Shown here piece by piece: positions 7,515-16,082 of a DNA stretch of 64,000 nt (positions within the stretch are counted from its first letter, which is position 1; each line of letters starts with the position of its first letter). The position numbers and the translations under genes are program-made. The DNA comes from Streptomyces cyaneofuscatus (GTDB lineage Bacteria; Actinomycetota; Actinomycetes; Streptomycetales; Streptomycetaceae), in NCBI RefSeq assembly GCF_000718135.1, contig NZ_JOEM01000001.1, positions 728,759-792,758 on the forward strand, written 5' to 3'. The notes under the pieces were generated by a model. That model did no database searches. It saw only the letters and a list, made by a program, of their open reading frames with translations, and was not told where the DNA came from.

Positions 7515-9629
7515 CTAGTGCGTGCCGCCCTCCGGAAGGTCCTGTTCCGTCCACAGCACCTTGCCGTCCGGGCCGTGCCGGGCTCCCCAGTGGGCGGCGA
7601 GGCGGGAGACGATGAACAGGCCCCGGCCGCCCTCGTCGACCGTGCGGGCGTGGCGCAGGTGCGGGGAGGCCGTGGAGCCGTCGTGGACCTCGCAGGTGAG
7701 GCTGGTGTCCAGCAGGAGGCGCAGGCGCAGCGGCGGCGTTCCGTAGCGGACGGCGTTGGTGACCAGTTCGCTGACGATCAGCTCGGTCGCGTCGACGGTG
7801 TCCTCGTCGAGGCCCCAGCCCTGGAGCCGGTCGCGCACGAGCAGGCGCGCGGTGGCGGGGGTGGTGCGTTCCTGGGCGAGGTCCCAGGTGGCGACCCGGT
7901 GGTCGGAGACCGTACCCGTACGGGCCAGGAGCAGCGCCGCCCCGGCGGACCGGGTGTCGTCGGGGAGGGCGTACACGATGTCGTCGCCCAGTTGCTGCAG
8001 GCTGCGGCCGGGGCGGGCCAGGGTCCGCGTGATGCGGTCCTCGGCGTGCTCGTCGGCGAGCAGTTCGGCCGTGCAGAACGCGAGGAGGCTGCCCTCCTCC
8101 AGGGTGACGGTGGCGGGTGCGAAGAGGGCGCCGTCGGTGGCGAAGAGGCCCGGGCCCTCGGGGAGGTCGAGAGGGACGGCCCGGCCGTCGGGGCCGACGA
8201 TCAGGGGCGCGGGGTGCCCGGCCCGGGCGACCGTGCAGGTCCGGGTGAACGGGTCGTAGACCCCGTACACGCATCCCGCCCGCAGCTCCTCGCCGTGGAG
8301 GGAGTCGCTCGGGGGCAGGGCCGCGCGCTCGTGGGCGAGGCGGTCGGCGGTCTCCTTGAGTCGGGCCAGTACCTCCTCCGGCTCCAGGTCGAGGCCGGCG
8401 AGTGCCTGGACGACGGTACGGAGCTGGCCCATGGCGATCGCCGACTGGAGCCCCTCCCCCGCGACCCCGCCGACGACGAGTGCCGTACGGGCCCCGGAGA
8501 GCCCGATCGAGTCGAACCAGCAGCCGCTGTCCCGGCCGGGCAGCAGCACGTGGGCGGTCTCCACGGCGGCCTGGTGGCGTTCGGCCTGCGGGAGAAGGCG
8601 GCGCTGGACGGTGGAGGCGATGACGTGCTCGCGCTCGTACCGGCGGGCGTTGTCGATGGCGAGGGCCGCGCGGGTGGCCGCCGTACCGGCCAGGGAGACG
8701 TCCTCCTCGTCGAACGGCTCGGCGGCCCCGCAGCGGTACAGGCTGACCAGCCCGAGGACCGCGCCCCGCAGGGTGAGGGGCACGACGATGAGCGAGTGCG
8801 CGCCGGTCTCCGCGAGGCGGTGGACCCCTTCCGGGTCGGGGTCGAGCCACGGGGTGTCGGCGGTGAGCGGGACGAGCCGGGGCCGCAGGTCCGCGACGGC
8901 GAGTGCGTACGGCGTACGGGGAGGGAGGCGGCGGGTCCCGCCGACCGGGCGGATGCGGCCCGGCTCGTCGCCCCGGACGGTGTCGCAGCGGCCTCTCGCC
9001 GCGCAGCGCAGCGGGGTGTCGGGCGGCAGCGGGCCCACCGGCGGGTCGGCTCCGCGCAGGACCTCGTCCACCACCTCGATGACGGCGAGGTCGGCGAAGC
9101 CCGGCACCAGCGCGTCGATGAAGGCCCGGCAGGTGGTGGCCACGTCCAGCGAGCCGCCGACCGCGTCGCGCACGGCGGCCAGCGCGGTCTCCCGGGCCCG
9201 GGCCCGCTCCCGCTCGGTGACGTCGACGACCGCGCTGAGCAGCCCGAGGGCGGGAGCGTCCGGGCCGCCCGGGCCGTCCAGGCGGTAGGCGGAGACCAGG
9301 AAGATCCGGTCGCCGGGGATGCGGCGGAGGCGGCCGCGTACGAGATGCTCGCGTACGGGCCCCTCACCTGCGAGGACCGCCTTGAGGAGCTGTTCGGACC
9401 CGTCCGGGTCGTCGAGCCGGAAGGCCTCGGTGAAGCGGAGCCCGATGTACTCCTCGGTCCCGACGCCCTCGACGAGGGAGTTGGCGCGGACGAGCCTGAG
9501 CTGCGGGTCGAGCACGAGGAGCCCTACGGCGGACTGGGTGAAGAGGGTCTTGAGCAGGGCATCGTCCAGGCCGCCCGGAGGGGTTCCGGATCCGGCCGGG
9601 GTCTCGGCGTACGACACGGCTCCACCCAC
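7515..9629 (-). CDS. PAS-GAF-SpoIIE-HATPase signalling protein with degenerate phosphatase motifs
   Basis: The 704-residue protein has a PAS domain (about 25-140), a GAF domain (about 160-330), a SpoIIE/PP2C domain (about 345-570) and a C-terminal GHKL anti-sigma-type ATPase (about 585-700). The ATPase motifs are intact: ELIVSELVTNAVRYG, DGS and GGRGLFIV. The phosphatase is not. The usual VGD-x-x-G-H-G is VGGVAGEG (G388 replaces Asp), the YTDG site reads FCTAEL, and the final DD pair reads AG. It probably acts in anti-sigma/anti-anti-sigma partner switching with reduced or no phosphatase activity. GTG 9617 with a closer GGAG is an alternative start. Confidence 0.9.
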   Translation of the reverse strand: MGGAVSYAETPAGSGTPPGGLDDALLKTLFTQSAVGLLVLDPQLRLVRANSLVEGVGTEEYIGLRFTEAFRLDDPDGSEQLLKAVLAGEGPVREHLVRGRLRRIPGDRIFLVSAYRLDGPGGPDAPALGLLSAVVDVTERERARARETALAAVRDAVGGSLDVATTCRAFIDALVPGFADLAVIEVVDEVLRGADPPVGPLPPDTPLRCAARGRCDTVRGDEPGRIRPVGGTRRLPPRTPYALAVADLRPRLVPLTADTPWLDPDPEGVHRLAETGAHSLIVVPLTLRGAVLGLVSLYRCGAAEPFDEEDVSLAGTAATRAALAIDNARRYEREHVIASTVQRRLLPQAERHQAAVETAHVLLPGRDSGCWFDSIGLSGARTALVVGGVAGEGLQSAIAMGQLRTVVQALAGLDLEPEEVLARLKETADRLAHERAALPPSDSLHGEELRAGCVYGVYDPFTRTCTVARAGHPAPLIVGPDGRAVPLDLPEGPGLFATDGALFAPATVTLEEGSLLAFCTAELLADEHAEDRITRTLARPGRSLQQLGDDIVYALPDDTRSAGAALLLARTGTVSDHRVATWDLAQERTTPATARLLVRDRLQGWGLDEDTVDATELIVSELVTNAVRYGTPPLRLRLLLDTSLTCEVHDGSTASPHLRHARTVDEGGRGLFIVSRLAAHWGARHGPDGKVLWTEQDLPEGGTH

Positions 9630-9877
9630 CCTCAGGCTCCGGCGTGCCGATGCACCGGAGCACCGGCACGTGCCGGACCAGCATCACCCGGGGCGGCGGG
9701 AGCGGCCACCGGGGGGCGGCGGGGGTGTGAAGCGTGGTGGGGCGGATGAGGTGCGAATCTGCGGGTGGCAAGGGCGCGGCCTTCGCCATTTCCCCGTCAT
9801 CCCGGCAGAGAAACACCCTGTCGGCATAGGCTCCGGATCAACGCAGATGCAGTCCGTCCGCCCGAGAGGTACGACGC

Positions 9878-10252
9878 GTGTCCGTCCGCTTACTGCGGCT
9901 TCCTGTGCCGCTCACCCGATCCCGCGCGTGGGGTGCCGTCGTCTCGACCGTGCTCGCGTGCGCCACCACCGTCGGCATCAACGTCTGGACGAGCAGCTGG
10001 GCCTGGCCCGCCGGGGCCGGCCTTGGGACGCTGCTTCTGACGCAGGCGATCTTCGAGTGGGTTCGCGCCCGGGTCGACGCCCCGGTACCCTCCCCGGCCC
10101 GTATGACAGTCGAGCAGAGCTTCTCGGACGTCACAGACAGCAAAATCACTGCGGTCGACCACCAAGGGGAAAGCGGCGACACAGAAGTACGGCAGCGTTT
10201 CGGAACAGTAAGCCGATCCACCATCGTCGGTATCGAGGGCAGCAGGCGGTGA
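9878..10252 (+). CDS. Small two-TM protein with duplicated C-terminal motif, coupled to STAND NTPase
   Basis: The 124-residue protein has two hydrophobic segments (about 17-36 and 42-61) and a C-terminal soluble tail. The tail repeats a motif: VEQSFSDVTDSKITAV (78-93) and VRQRFGTVSRSTIVGI (104-119). The downstream NTPase carries a related VNQQFTGPVQNSTVTAI. Its stop overlaps the NTPase GTG as GTGA, so the two are translated together. A membrane effector or anchor controlled by the NTPase is the natural inference. GAGAGGT precedes the GTG start. I know of no named family for it. Confidence 0.78.
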   Translation: MSVRLLRLPVPLTRSRAWGAVVSTVLACATTVGINVWTSSWAWPAGAGLGTLLLTQAIFEWVRARVDAPVPSPARMTVEQSFSDVTDSKITAVDHQGESGDTEVRQRFGTVSRSTIVGIEGSRR

Positions 10253-13200
10253 CCCTCGGCAAGGGTTCGAACATTCCGGCAGAACTGGCCGAGCCGTCCG
10301 GCTCCTTCGTCGGACGAGCATGGGCGCTGGCGGAGGTCGCGTCCTGGTACGCCACCACCGATCCGCTCCTGGTTATCTCTGCGGCACCGGGAGTCGGCAA
10401 GTCGGCGCTCGCGGTGCGGCTGGCCCAGATCTCGCTTGGCGAAGTGCCGCCCGCGCAGGGGCTCGAACCGGGCTGGCTGCACGCGTGGCATTTCTGCCAG
10501 GCCCAGCGCTTCGGCTCGTTGAACATCCGGTCTGTGCTGGAGCAGACAGCGGTCCAGTTGTGCTCCACGATCCCGGGGTACGCCGAAGCGGTGGCACGCC
10601 ATGAACCGGGCACCACCATCGTGGTCAACCAACAGTTCACCGGGCCCGTACAGAACTCCACCGTCACCGCGATCAACCAGTTGACCCTGCCCGACGCCGA
10701 ACCGCGTCAACTGCTGGACAGGATGCTCCGACGGCCGCTTTCCGAACTCGGGACCACCGCAGTCATCCTGCTCGACGCCTTGGACGAGACCGAGGAACAC
10801 ATCGGCGGCCCTCAGACTCTGGCCGCCCTTCTGTCCACTCTGCGCTCCGACCCCGTACCGGAACTGCGTCTCATACTCACTGCACGCACCGGCCCTACCG
10901 CCGAGCGGTTCACCCATGGACAGCAACTACGGCTCCAGCACGACGAACCGGCGGGAACACACGACGTGTACGCCTACCTCCGGCAGCGTCTTCACGACCG
11001 AGGGATCGCCGACCCCCTGCACCTCGCGCAGTCGATCGCCCAGGCCGCCGACAGCAACTTCCTGTATGCCGCACTCGTCGCGGCCGAAAGTGCCGAAGAC
11101 CTGCGCCTGCACTCTTCGGGCGAACGAGCTCTGCCACGCAGTCTCGCAGGCCTGTACAGCAGCTTCCTGGAACGCCGCGTGACTGCCGACCCCCGTCAGT
11201 GGCGCGAGGTGATCCGCACGGTGCTCGGTCTGCTGGTGCAGAGCCGTGGCAACGGGTTCACCCGGCGTCAGTTAGCTCAGCTGTCCGGTCTCCATCAATC
11301 AGCCGTCGACGACGCGTTGGAGGTGTGCGCACCGTACCTGCGAGGCTCACATCCCGACGGCCCCTTCTTCCCCTTCCACGGATCTCTGCGCGACCACCTC
11401 CGCTCGGCTTCCCGAAACGGCGTCTACGCGCAGGAGTCGACGGAGCGGATCATCGGGACGCTCCGCGCCGATGTCACCGACCCGCACAGCGCGGAACATC
11501 TCCTGGGCTACCTGACCGACCGCATCCACCTCACAGCCCTCGCCTCGGCCGACGGACGCGACCCGCGAGAGCTCCACGAGCTGGATGAGACAGTCACCGA
11601 CGCCCGCTACCTGAGCGCGCGTGTCTCCTTGACCGGTGTGAACTCGCTCCTGAGCGAGGTCACCACGCTCCACGACCTGTTCCCCAACCGCCCGGCGCTC
11701 GCGGCAATGCGCGGGATACTCGGACGCCAGGCGCACAACCTGCGGGGCGGGGACGGGGGGCGTACGCCGTCGTTCACCGTGCAACAGCTCCTGTACGAGT
11801 GCTCGGTGAGCGGTCATCCCGGCCTCATCCGGACGCAGGACACCGGAAGGGGATCGGGCTTCGAAACAGCGTGGAGCTCAGTGAGCGGCAACTCCCGGTT
11901 GCTGTCGCGCACGCTCGCCACCAGCGAGTTCTCAGTGAAGGCCGTGGCCATGTCCAGCGACGGAAGCGTCACAGCGGCCTACGGAACCACGTGGCAGGGC
12001 CAGGATCTCCACCGAACTGTGCGGGTCTTCGACACAGAGAGCGGTTCAACGACTCAAGAGCTGTCCACCAACGAGCTCACGGTGCCCGTGTCCGGCCTCC
12101 GCTTCAGCGGCGACGACCGGCGCTTGGTGGCCCTGCGTGGAGAACACCCCGTCACGGCCTCGGATCTCGCCTCCGGAGCCAGGACTCCGGTGAGGCCCGG
12201 TGAAGACGTCGGGCTCTCGTACCCCTCCCCGCCGAGGGCGCTCCCGCCCTACGTCTTCTTCGAGCAGGGCGGCTCGGTGGATTTCAGCGAGGTCGCCGCG
12301 GCAATCACTCCGGATCTCCGGTACGCGGCTGTCTGCGCGCACTCCAGATCCGTGACCGTGTGGGACCTCGCCCAATGCACCAACCTCGGACGCTACGACG
12401 CAGAACTCGTCAGGTCCCTGGCGATCTCACCTGACGGCCAGTCGGTAGTGGTGGGCTCCGCGCTGGGAGGCACCCACGTCCTCAGCCCCCTGTCCCCCGC
12501 GCCGCAGTTCCCGTTCGACGGCCATAGGGGCTCGGTAAAAGCGGCATCTTTACGCGGCGGCCGTGCGGCGACATTGGGGCATGAAGGCTCTCTCAAGGTC
12601 TGGGACGTGGAGACGGGGCGGCTGGTGCAGACGACGGGCACCCCGCCCCTACCGGTCGGTGGAGAGGCTCTTGCCTTGGACGACGGGGCTGGCCTGTGCG
12701 CCGTGGGCACCGGCGGCGGCGACGCCGCACTTTTCGACCTGCGGGTTCCGTCCCTGGTGCGCACCCTGTTGGTGGACGGCCACCCCTGCGACGAGAACTG
12801 GCAGGCACCCGCAGGCGCCCGGGACGGGGCGCTGCCACTGGTGGGAGTCGGAGGCTGCCCCCGCGATCACTGGCTGGAGCGCGTCGACCATCGCCACGGT
12901 TCCCCCGTATCGGCCCTCGACATCTCACCGGACGGCCGCCGCATCGTAACCGGAACCCTCAATGGCGTGGTGCGTGTCTGGGATGCGATCAGCGGCGATC
13001 TTGTGCGTGAGGTGACGCGGGGCGGGCACCTTGTCCAAGCCGCTCGGTTCGCACCGGATGGAGACCACCTCATCACCGCTGCCCAGCTCGGCGGCCGTCT
13101 CATCCCCCGGTGGGTGGCGGTGGAGGTCTGGAGTCTCAGTACCGGCGATCTGACCCGGACTCTGTGGCCCGATCCGGCCCTGCCGTTCTTTCCTCTCCCC

Positions 13201-13461
13201 GACGATGACACGGTCGCCGCTCTCTCCAGCGACGGCCGCCATCTCGCAACAGGACACAGGAGCGGCACAGTCACGGTGAACGACCTCATCGCCGGGGAAA
13301 ACATCGGCACGCTGATGCTGCACGGCTCCGTCACGTGTCTCGCCCTCGACGGGCCACGGCTCCTGGCAGGTACGGCCAACGGTGATGTCACGCTGGTCCG
13401 TATGCCGTCGGCCTCTCCCCTGGGCGACCACGCCGCCGACGGTGACCGACCTCCGCGGTGA
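10249..13461 (+). CDS. STAND/NACHT-type NTPase with C-terminal WD40 repeats
   Basis: The 1070-residue protein opens with a P-loop NTPase: Walker A SAAPGVGKSA at about 44-53, Walker B AVILLDALDE at 171-180, and an R-rich sensor region LRLILTARTG near 206-215. A helical/winged-helix arm follows (about 280-540). From about residue 559 to the end there are at least seven, probably nine, WD40-like repeats, for example SALDISPDGRRIVTGTLNG then VVRVWDAISGD. STAND NTPases oligomerise on ligand binding and serve in signalling and antiviral defence. The start is the GTG coupled to the upstream membrane protein. There is no effector domain of its own, which makes that neighbour the likely effector. Confidence 0.88.
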   Translation: MTLGKGSNIPAELAEPSGSFVGRAWALAEVASWYATTDPLLVISAAPGVGKSALAVRLAQISLGEVPPAQGLEPGWLHAWHFCQAQRFGSLNIRSVLEQTAVQLCSTIPGYAEAVARHEPGTTIVVNQQFTGPVQNSTVTAINQLTLPDAEPRQLLDRMLRRPLSELGTTAVILLDALDETEEHIGGPQTLAALLSTLRSDPVPELRLILTARTGPTAERFTHGQQLRLQHDEPAGTHDVYAYLRQRLHDRGIADPLHLAQSIAQAADSNFLYAALVAAESAEDLRLHSSGERALPRSLAGLYSSFLERRVTADPRQWREVIRTVLGLLVQSRGNGFTRRQLAQLSGLHQSAVDDALEVCAPYLRGSHPDGPFFPFHGSLRDHLRSASRNGVYAQESTERIIGTLRADVTDPHSAEHLLGYLTDRIHLTALASADGRDPRELHELDETVTDARYLSARVSLTGVNSLLSEVTTLHDLFPNRPALAAMRGILGRQAHNLRGGDGGRTPSFTVQQLLYECSVSGHPGLIRTQDTGRGSGFETAWSSVSGNSRLLSRTLATSEFSVKAVAMSSDGSVTAAYGTTWQGQDLHRTVRVFDTESGSTTQELSTNELTVPVSGLRFSGDDRRLVALRGEHPVTASDLASGARTPVRPGEDVGLSYPSPPRALPPYVFFEQGGSVDFSEVAAAITPDLRYAAVCAHSRSVTVWDLAQCTNLGRYDAELVRSLAISPDGQSVVVGSALGGTHVLSPLSPAPQFPFDGHRGSVKAASLRGGRAATLGHEGSLKVWDVETGRLVQTTGTPPLPVGGEALALDDGAGLCAVGTGGGDAALFDLRVPSLVRTLLVDGHPCDENWQAPAGARDGALPLVGVGGCPRDHWLERVDHRHGSPVSALDISPDGRRIVTGTLNGVVRVWDAISGDLVREVTRGGHLVQAARFAPDGDHLITAAQLGGRLIPRWVAVEVWSLSTGDLTRTLWPDPALPFFPLPDDDTVAALSSDGRHLATGHRSGTVTVNDLIAGENIGTLMLHGSVTCLALDGPRLLAGTANGDVTLVRMPSASPLGDHAADGDRPPR

Positions 13462-14158
13462 TCACCGTCGGCGTACGGTCGTCCGCCTCGGCGAGGAGTG
13501 CGCCGTCCGGGGCCCAGATGGCGGCCCGGCCGCAGCCGGTCCACGGGCCGGAGGGGCCCACGTGGTTGGCGAGGGCGACGAAGAGGCCCGTGTCCTCGGC
13601 CATGCGGGGGTAGACGGTCGCGCGTTGGGCGATGCCGTCGCCCGTTCCGTACAGCGTGGAGGCGAGGTAGACCTCGCAGCCGTCCGCTGCGGCCCGGGCG
13701 GGCAGGTCGGGGAAGTGGCTGTCGTAACAGGTGGCCAGGGCGAAGCGGAGACCGCCGAGTTCGAACCGCCCGTCCCGGTCGCCGGGCGTGAACACGGCGT
13801 TCTCCTGCTCGTGGAGGTGCTGCTTGAGGTAAGTGGTGAGCAGCGCGCCGTCGGGGCCGTGGACGAACGTGCCGATGGCGGGGCGTGTGCCCGGTCCGCC
13901 CGTGCTCACCGCGCAGTTGAGCACCGTGGCGATGCCTGTCGACCGGAGGGCGTCCAGCCTGGGGTCGTCCGCGTCCCGCACCAGGAGGGTGGGGTCATGG
14001 GCCAGCGCCTCCAGTTCGTAGCCGGTGAGGGCGAGTTCGGGGAGGACGAGCAGCTCGGCGCCCTGGTCGCGGGCCTGTTCCGCGAGGGCGGCGAGCCTGC
14101 GGACGTTGGCGGGGATGTCCGCCGGGGCCGAGGTCAGCTGGGCTGCGGCTATCTTCAT
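13388..14158 (-). CDS. Carbon-nitrogen hydrolase (nitrilase superfamily)
   Basis: The catalytic triad is visible: E41 in VLPELALTGY, K112 in TTYLKQHLHE and C144 in LATCYDSHFPDLP. At 256 residues it is a compact single-domain member hydrolysing amide or nitrile C-N bonds, probably an amidase or omega-amidase-like enzyme; no signal peptide is present. The 3' end overlaps the convergent STAND NTPase gene by 74 bases, with both reading frames intact. The start MKIAAAQLTS is the family-typical first strand. Confidence 0.92.
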   Translation of the reverse strand: MKIAAAQLTSAPADIPANVRRLAALAEQARDQGAELLVLPELALTGYELEALAHDPTLLVRDADDPRLDALRSTGIATVLNCAVSTGGPGTRPAIGTFVHGPDGALLTTYLKQHLHEQENAVFTPGDRDGRFELGGLRFALATCYDSHFPDLPARAAADGCEVYLASTLYGTGDGIAQRATVYPRMAEDTGLFVALANHVGPSGPWTGCGRAAIWAPDGALLAEADDRTPTVITAEVGHRRRRGRPGERPTAYGPA

Positions 14159-14185
14159 CGGGCGAGCTTGCCATGGGAGGGGCCC

Positions 14186-14578
14186 CTACCTGTCTCGTGG
14201 TCGGTCCGCCTCTGCCTCTGCCTCTGCCTCTGCCTCTGCCTCTGCCTCTGCCTCCACTATGACCAGCGTGCCGCTGCTGCCGGGGCGTACCGCGTGGGCG
14301 GTGTCCGCCGCCACCACGTACATCTCGCCCGGGCCCACCGTCACCGCCTCGCCGTTCACGGTCAGTTCGAGCGTCCCGTCGAGCACCAGCAGCGCCTCGG
14401 GCTCCGCGTGCCGCTCCTCCTCCACCGGCAGTTCGTCCATCCGCAGGACCTTCACCGCGGCCGTCCCCACCCGGCCGAGCAACCGCGAACTCCACGCCCG
14501 GGGCAGGGCCGTCGCCGCTTCCGACACCTTGACCACGCTCATCGCACACACCTCCCGGCGGACCTCCTCGCAGCTCAC
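14186..14578 (-). CDS. Cupin-domain protein with a Glu-Ala repeat tail
   Basis: A single small cupin barrel is seen with EEERHAEPEALLVLDGTLEL (motif 1) and GPGEMYVVAADTAHAV (motif 2). His and Glu ligands are present, which allows metal binding. The C-terminus is a (Glu-Ala)8 run encoded by a hexanucleotide repeat, followed by a charged tail. ATG 14542 (MSVVKVSE) is an alternative and perhaps better start, since the first 12 residues are poorly cupin-like. Function is unknown; small cupins often bind sugars or small metabolites, or regulate. Confidence 0.82.
   Translation of the reverse strand: MSCEEVRREVCAMSVVKVSEAATALPRAWSSRLLGRVGTAAVKVLRMDELPVEEERHAEPEALLVLDGTLELTVNGEAVTVGPGEMYVVAADTAHAVRPGSSGTLVIVEAEAEAEAEAEAEAEADRPRDR
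14208..14254. repeat. GCCTCT hexanucleotide microsatellite inside the cupin gene
   Basis: Seven perfect copies of GCCTCT (14208-14249) plus a partial eighth encode alternating Glu and Ala on the minus strand. Because the unit is 6 bp, slippage would add or remove Glu-Ala pairs without shifting the frame. Confidence 0.95.
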
Positions 14579-14728
14579 GAAAGGGTCCGCGCATCTGGAT
14601 CAACGGATGCCAGGACGCTATCCGGGGCGGGGCGGCGGGTGGTCGACCGTACGGCAAAGACTCGCGCCGGGCACAGCTTGCCCCTGCGCCATACTGAACC
14701 GCCGGAGCACGAGGGGGGCGTACAGCGC

Positions 14729-16060
14729 ATGGAGACGGAGTACGGGGCGGACGGCCGCAGGCTGCCGGAACGTATCGGCGGGTACGCCGTGGAACGGGAG
14801 CTGGGCGCCGGCGGCATGGGCACCGTTTATCTGGCGCGTTCACGCGGCGGGCGGGCGGTGGCCGTGAAGGTGGCGCGCCCGGAGCTCGCGAGCGACCCGC
14901 ACTTCCGGGAGCGGTTCCGCGCCGAGGTCGCGGCGGCGCGCAGCGTGGGCGGCTTCCACACCGCCCCCGTGGTGGACGCGGACCCGGCGGCTCCGGCGCC
15001 CTGGCTGGCCACGGCGTACGTTCCCGGGCCCACGCTCGCCGCGCTGCTGGAGGCCGAGGGGCCGATGGACGAGGCGCGGCTGCGGCAGCTGGGGGCGGCG
15101 CTCGCCGAGGCGCTGGCGGCGATCCACGGCTGCGGGCTGGTCCACCGCGATCTGAAGCCCGGCAACATCATCATGGCCCCGGACGGGCCTCGGGTCCTGG
15201 ACTTCGGGATCGCGCGGGCCATGGAATCGACCCGCCTCACGGCCACCGGCACGGCCTTCGGGACGCCGGGGTTCCTGGCGCCCGAGCAGGCGCAGGGCCT
15301 GGAGGTCGGGGGCGCGGCCGACGTGTTCGCGCTGGGCGCGGTGCTCGTCGCGGCGGCGGGCGGCAGTGCGTTCGGGGCGGGGACGCCGATGGGCCTGATG
15401 TACCGGTCGGTGCACGAGCCGCCGGACCTCGCCGCGGTGCCGGAGGGCCTGCGGCCGGTCCTGACGGCGTGCCTGGCGAAGGAGCCGGACCGGCGGCCCA
15501 CACCGGCTGAGCTGTTGGACCTGTTCGCACCGGACACCGTCCCGTACCCGGTGCCGTACCCGCCCACCGTGGTGCACTCCCCCATCGTCGCGGACACCCC
15601 TGCCGTGGTGCCCTCCCCCGTAGGGCCCTCCCCTGTCGTGGCGGCGCCCCCCGTGGTGGCGGCGCCCCTGCCTCCGCCTCCGCCGCCTTCGTACGCGCCG
15701 TCCAACGCCCTCCTGCCGCACCAGGCCCCGACGGAGACCGCGTTGACGGTCGACGCACGGGGCCAGGGGCCGGGCGAGGGACCGGGCGACGCCGACCTGA
15801 CGTTCGTGGCGGTCGGCCCGGGGAGTTCCCTCCTCGTCGACTCCGTGGGCGTCACCCTCGGCCCGGCGGGCGCGGAGGTGCAGTACACCTGGGCCGAGAT
15901 CCGCACCGTCTGGTACGCGGCCGAGGGCCCCAAGCACCTCAGGGTCGTCGTCCAACCGCACCACGGCGCCCCCTACTCCTGTCTGCTCGCGGCCCGCAGG
16001 CGGGCCCGTCTCCAGGAGTGGCTGGAGGATCTGCCGCTGATCCTGGAGTGCTTCACGTAG
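14729..16060 (+). CDS. Soluble Ser/Thr protein kinase (Hanks type)
   Basis: The kinase domain begins IGGYAVERELGAGGMGTVYL with the glycine loop at 26-31 and K47 in VAVKVARPE. The HRDLKPGN loop is at 139-146, DFG at 158-160 and GTPGFLAPEQ at 178-187. A Pro/Val-rich linker (about 275-345) leads to a C-terminal beta-rich domain (DLTFVAVGPGSSLLVDSVG to the end). No TM segment or PASTA domain is seen, so it should be cytoplasmic. The ATG at 14729 follows GAGGGGGG at 14711-14718. Substrates are unknown. It is divergent from the cupin and convergent with the hydrolase at 16083. Confidence 0.93.
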   Translation: METEYGADGRRLPERIGGYAVERELGAGGMGTVYLARSRGGRAVAVKVARPELASDPHFRERFRAEVAAARSVGGFHTAPVVDADPAAPAPWLATAYVPGPTLAALLEAEGPMDEARLRQLGAALAEALAAIHGCGLVHRDLKPGNIIMAPDGPRVLDFGIARAMESTRLTATGTAFGTPGFLAPEQAQGLEVGGAADVFALGAVLVAAAGGSAFGAGTPMGLMYRSVHEPPDLAAVPEGLRPVLTACLAKEPDRRPTPAELLDLFAPDTVPYPVPYPPTVVHSPIVADTPAVVPSPVGPSPVVAAPPVVAAPLPPPPPPSYAPSNALLPHQAPTETALTVDARGQGPGEGPGDADLTFVAVGPGSSLLVDSVGVTLGPAGAEVQYTWAEIRTVWYAAEGPKHLRVVVQPHHGAPYSCLLAARRRARLQEWLEDLPLILECFT

Positions 16061-16082
16061 ACCGAGCGCCCCCTGGGAGCTG

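Noticed and set aside
9319..10248. Long open frame upstream of the STAND NTPase start
   Set aside because: The frame is open because of high GC on the antisense strand of the SpoIIE gene; the GTG coupled to the two-TM gene is the supported start.
14210..14260. Microsatellite as a phase-variation switch
   Set aside because: The unit is 6 bp, so slippage keeps the frame and cannot turn the gene on or off by frameshift.
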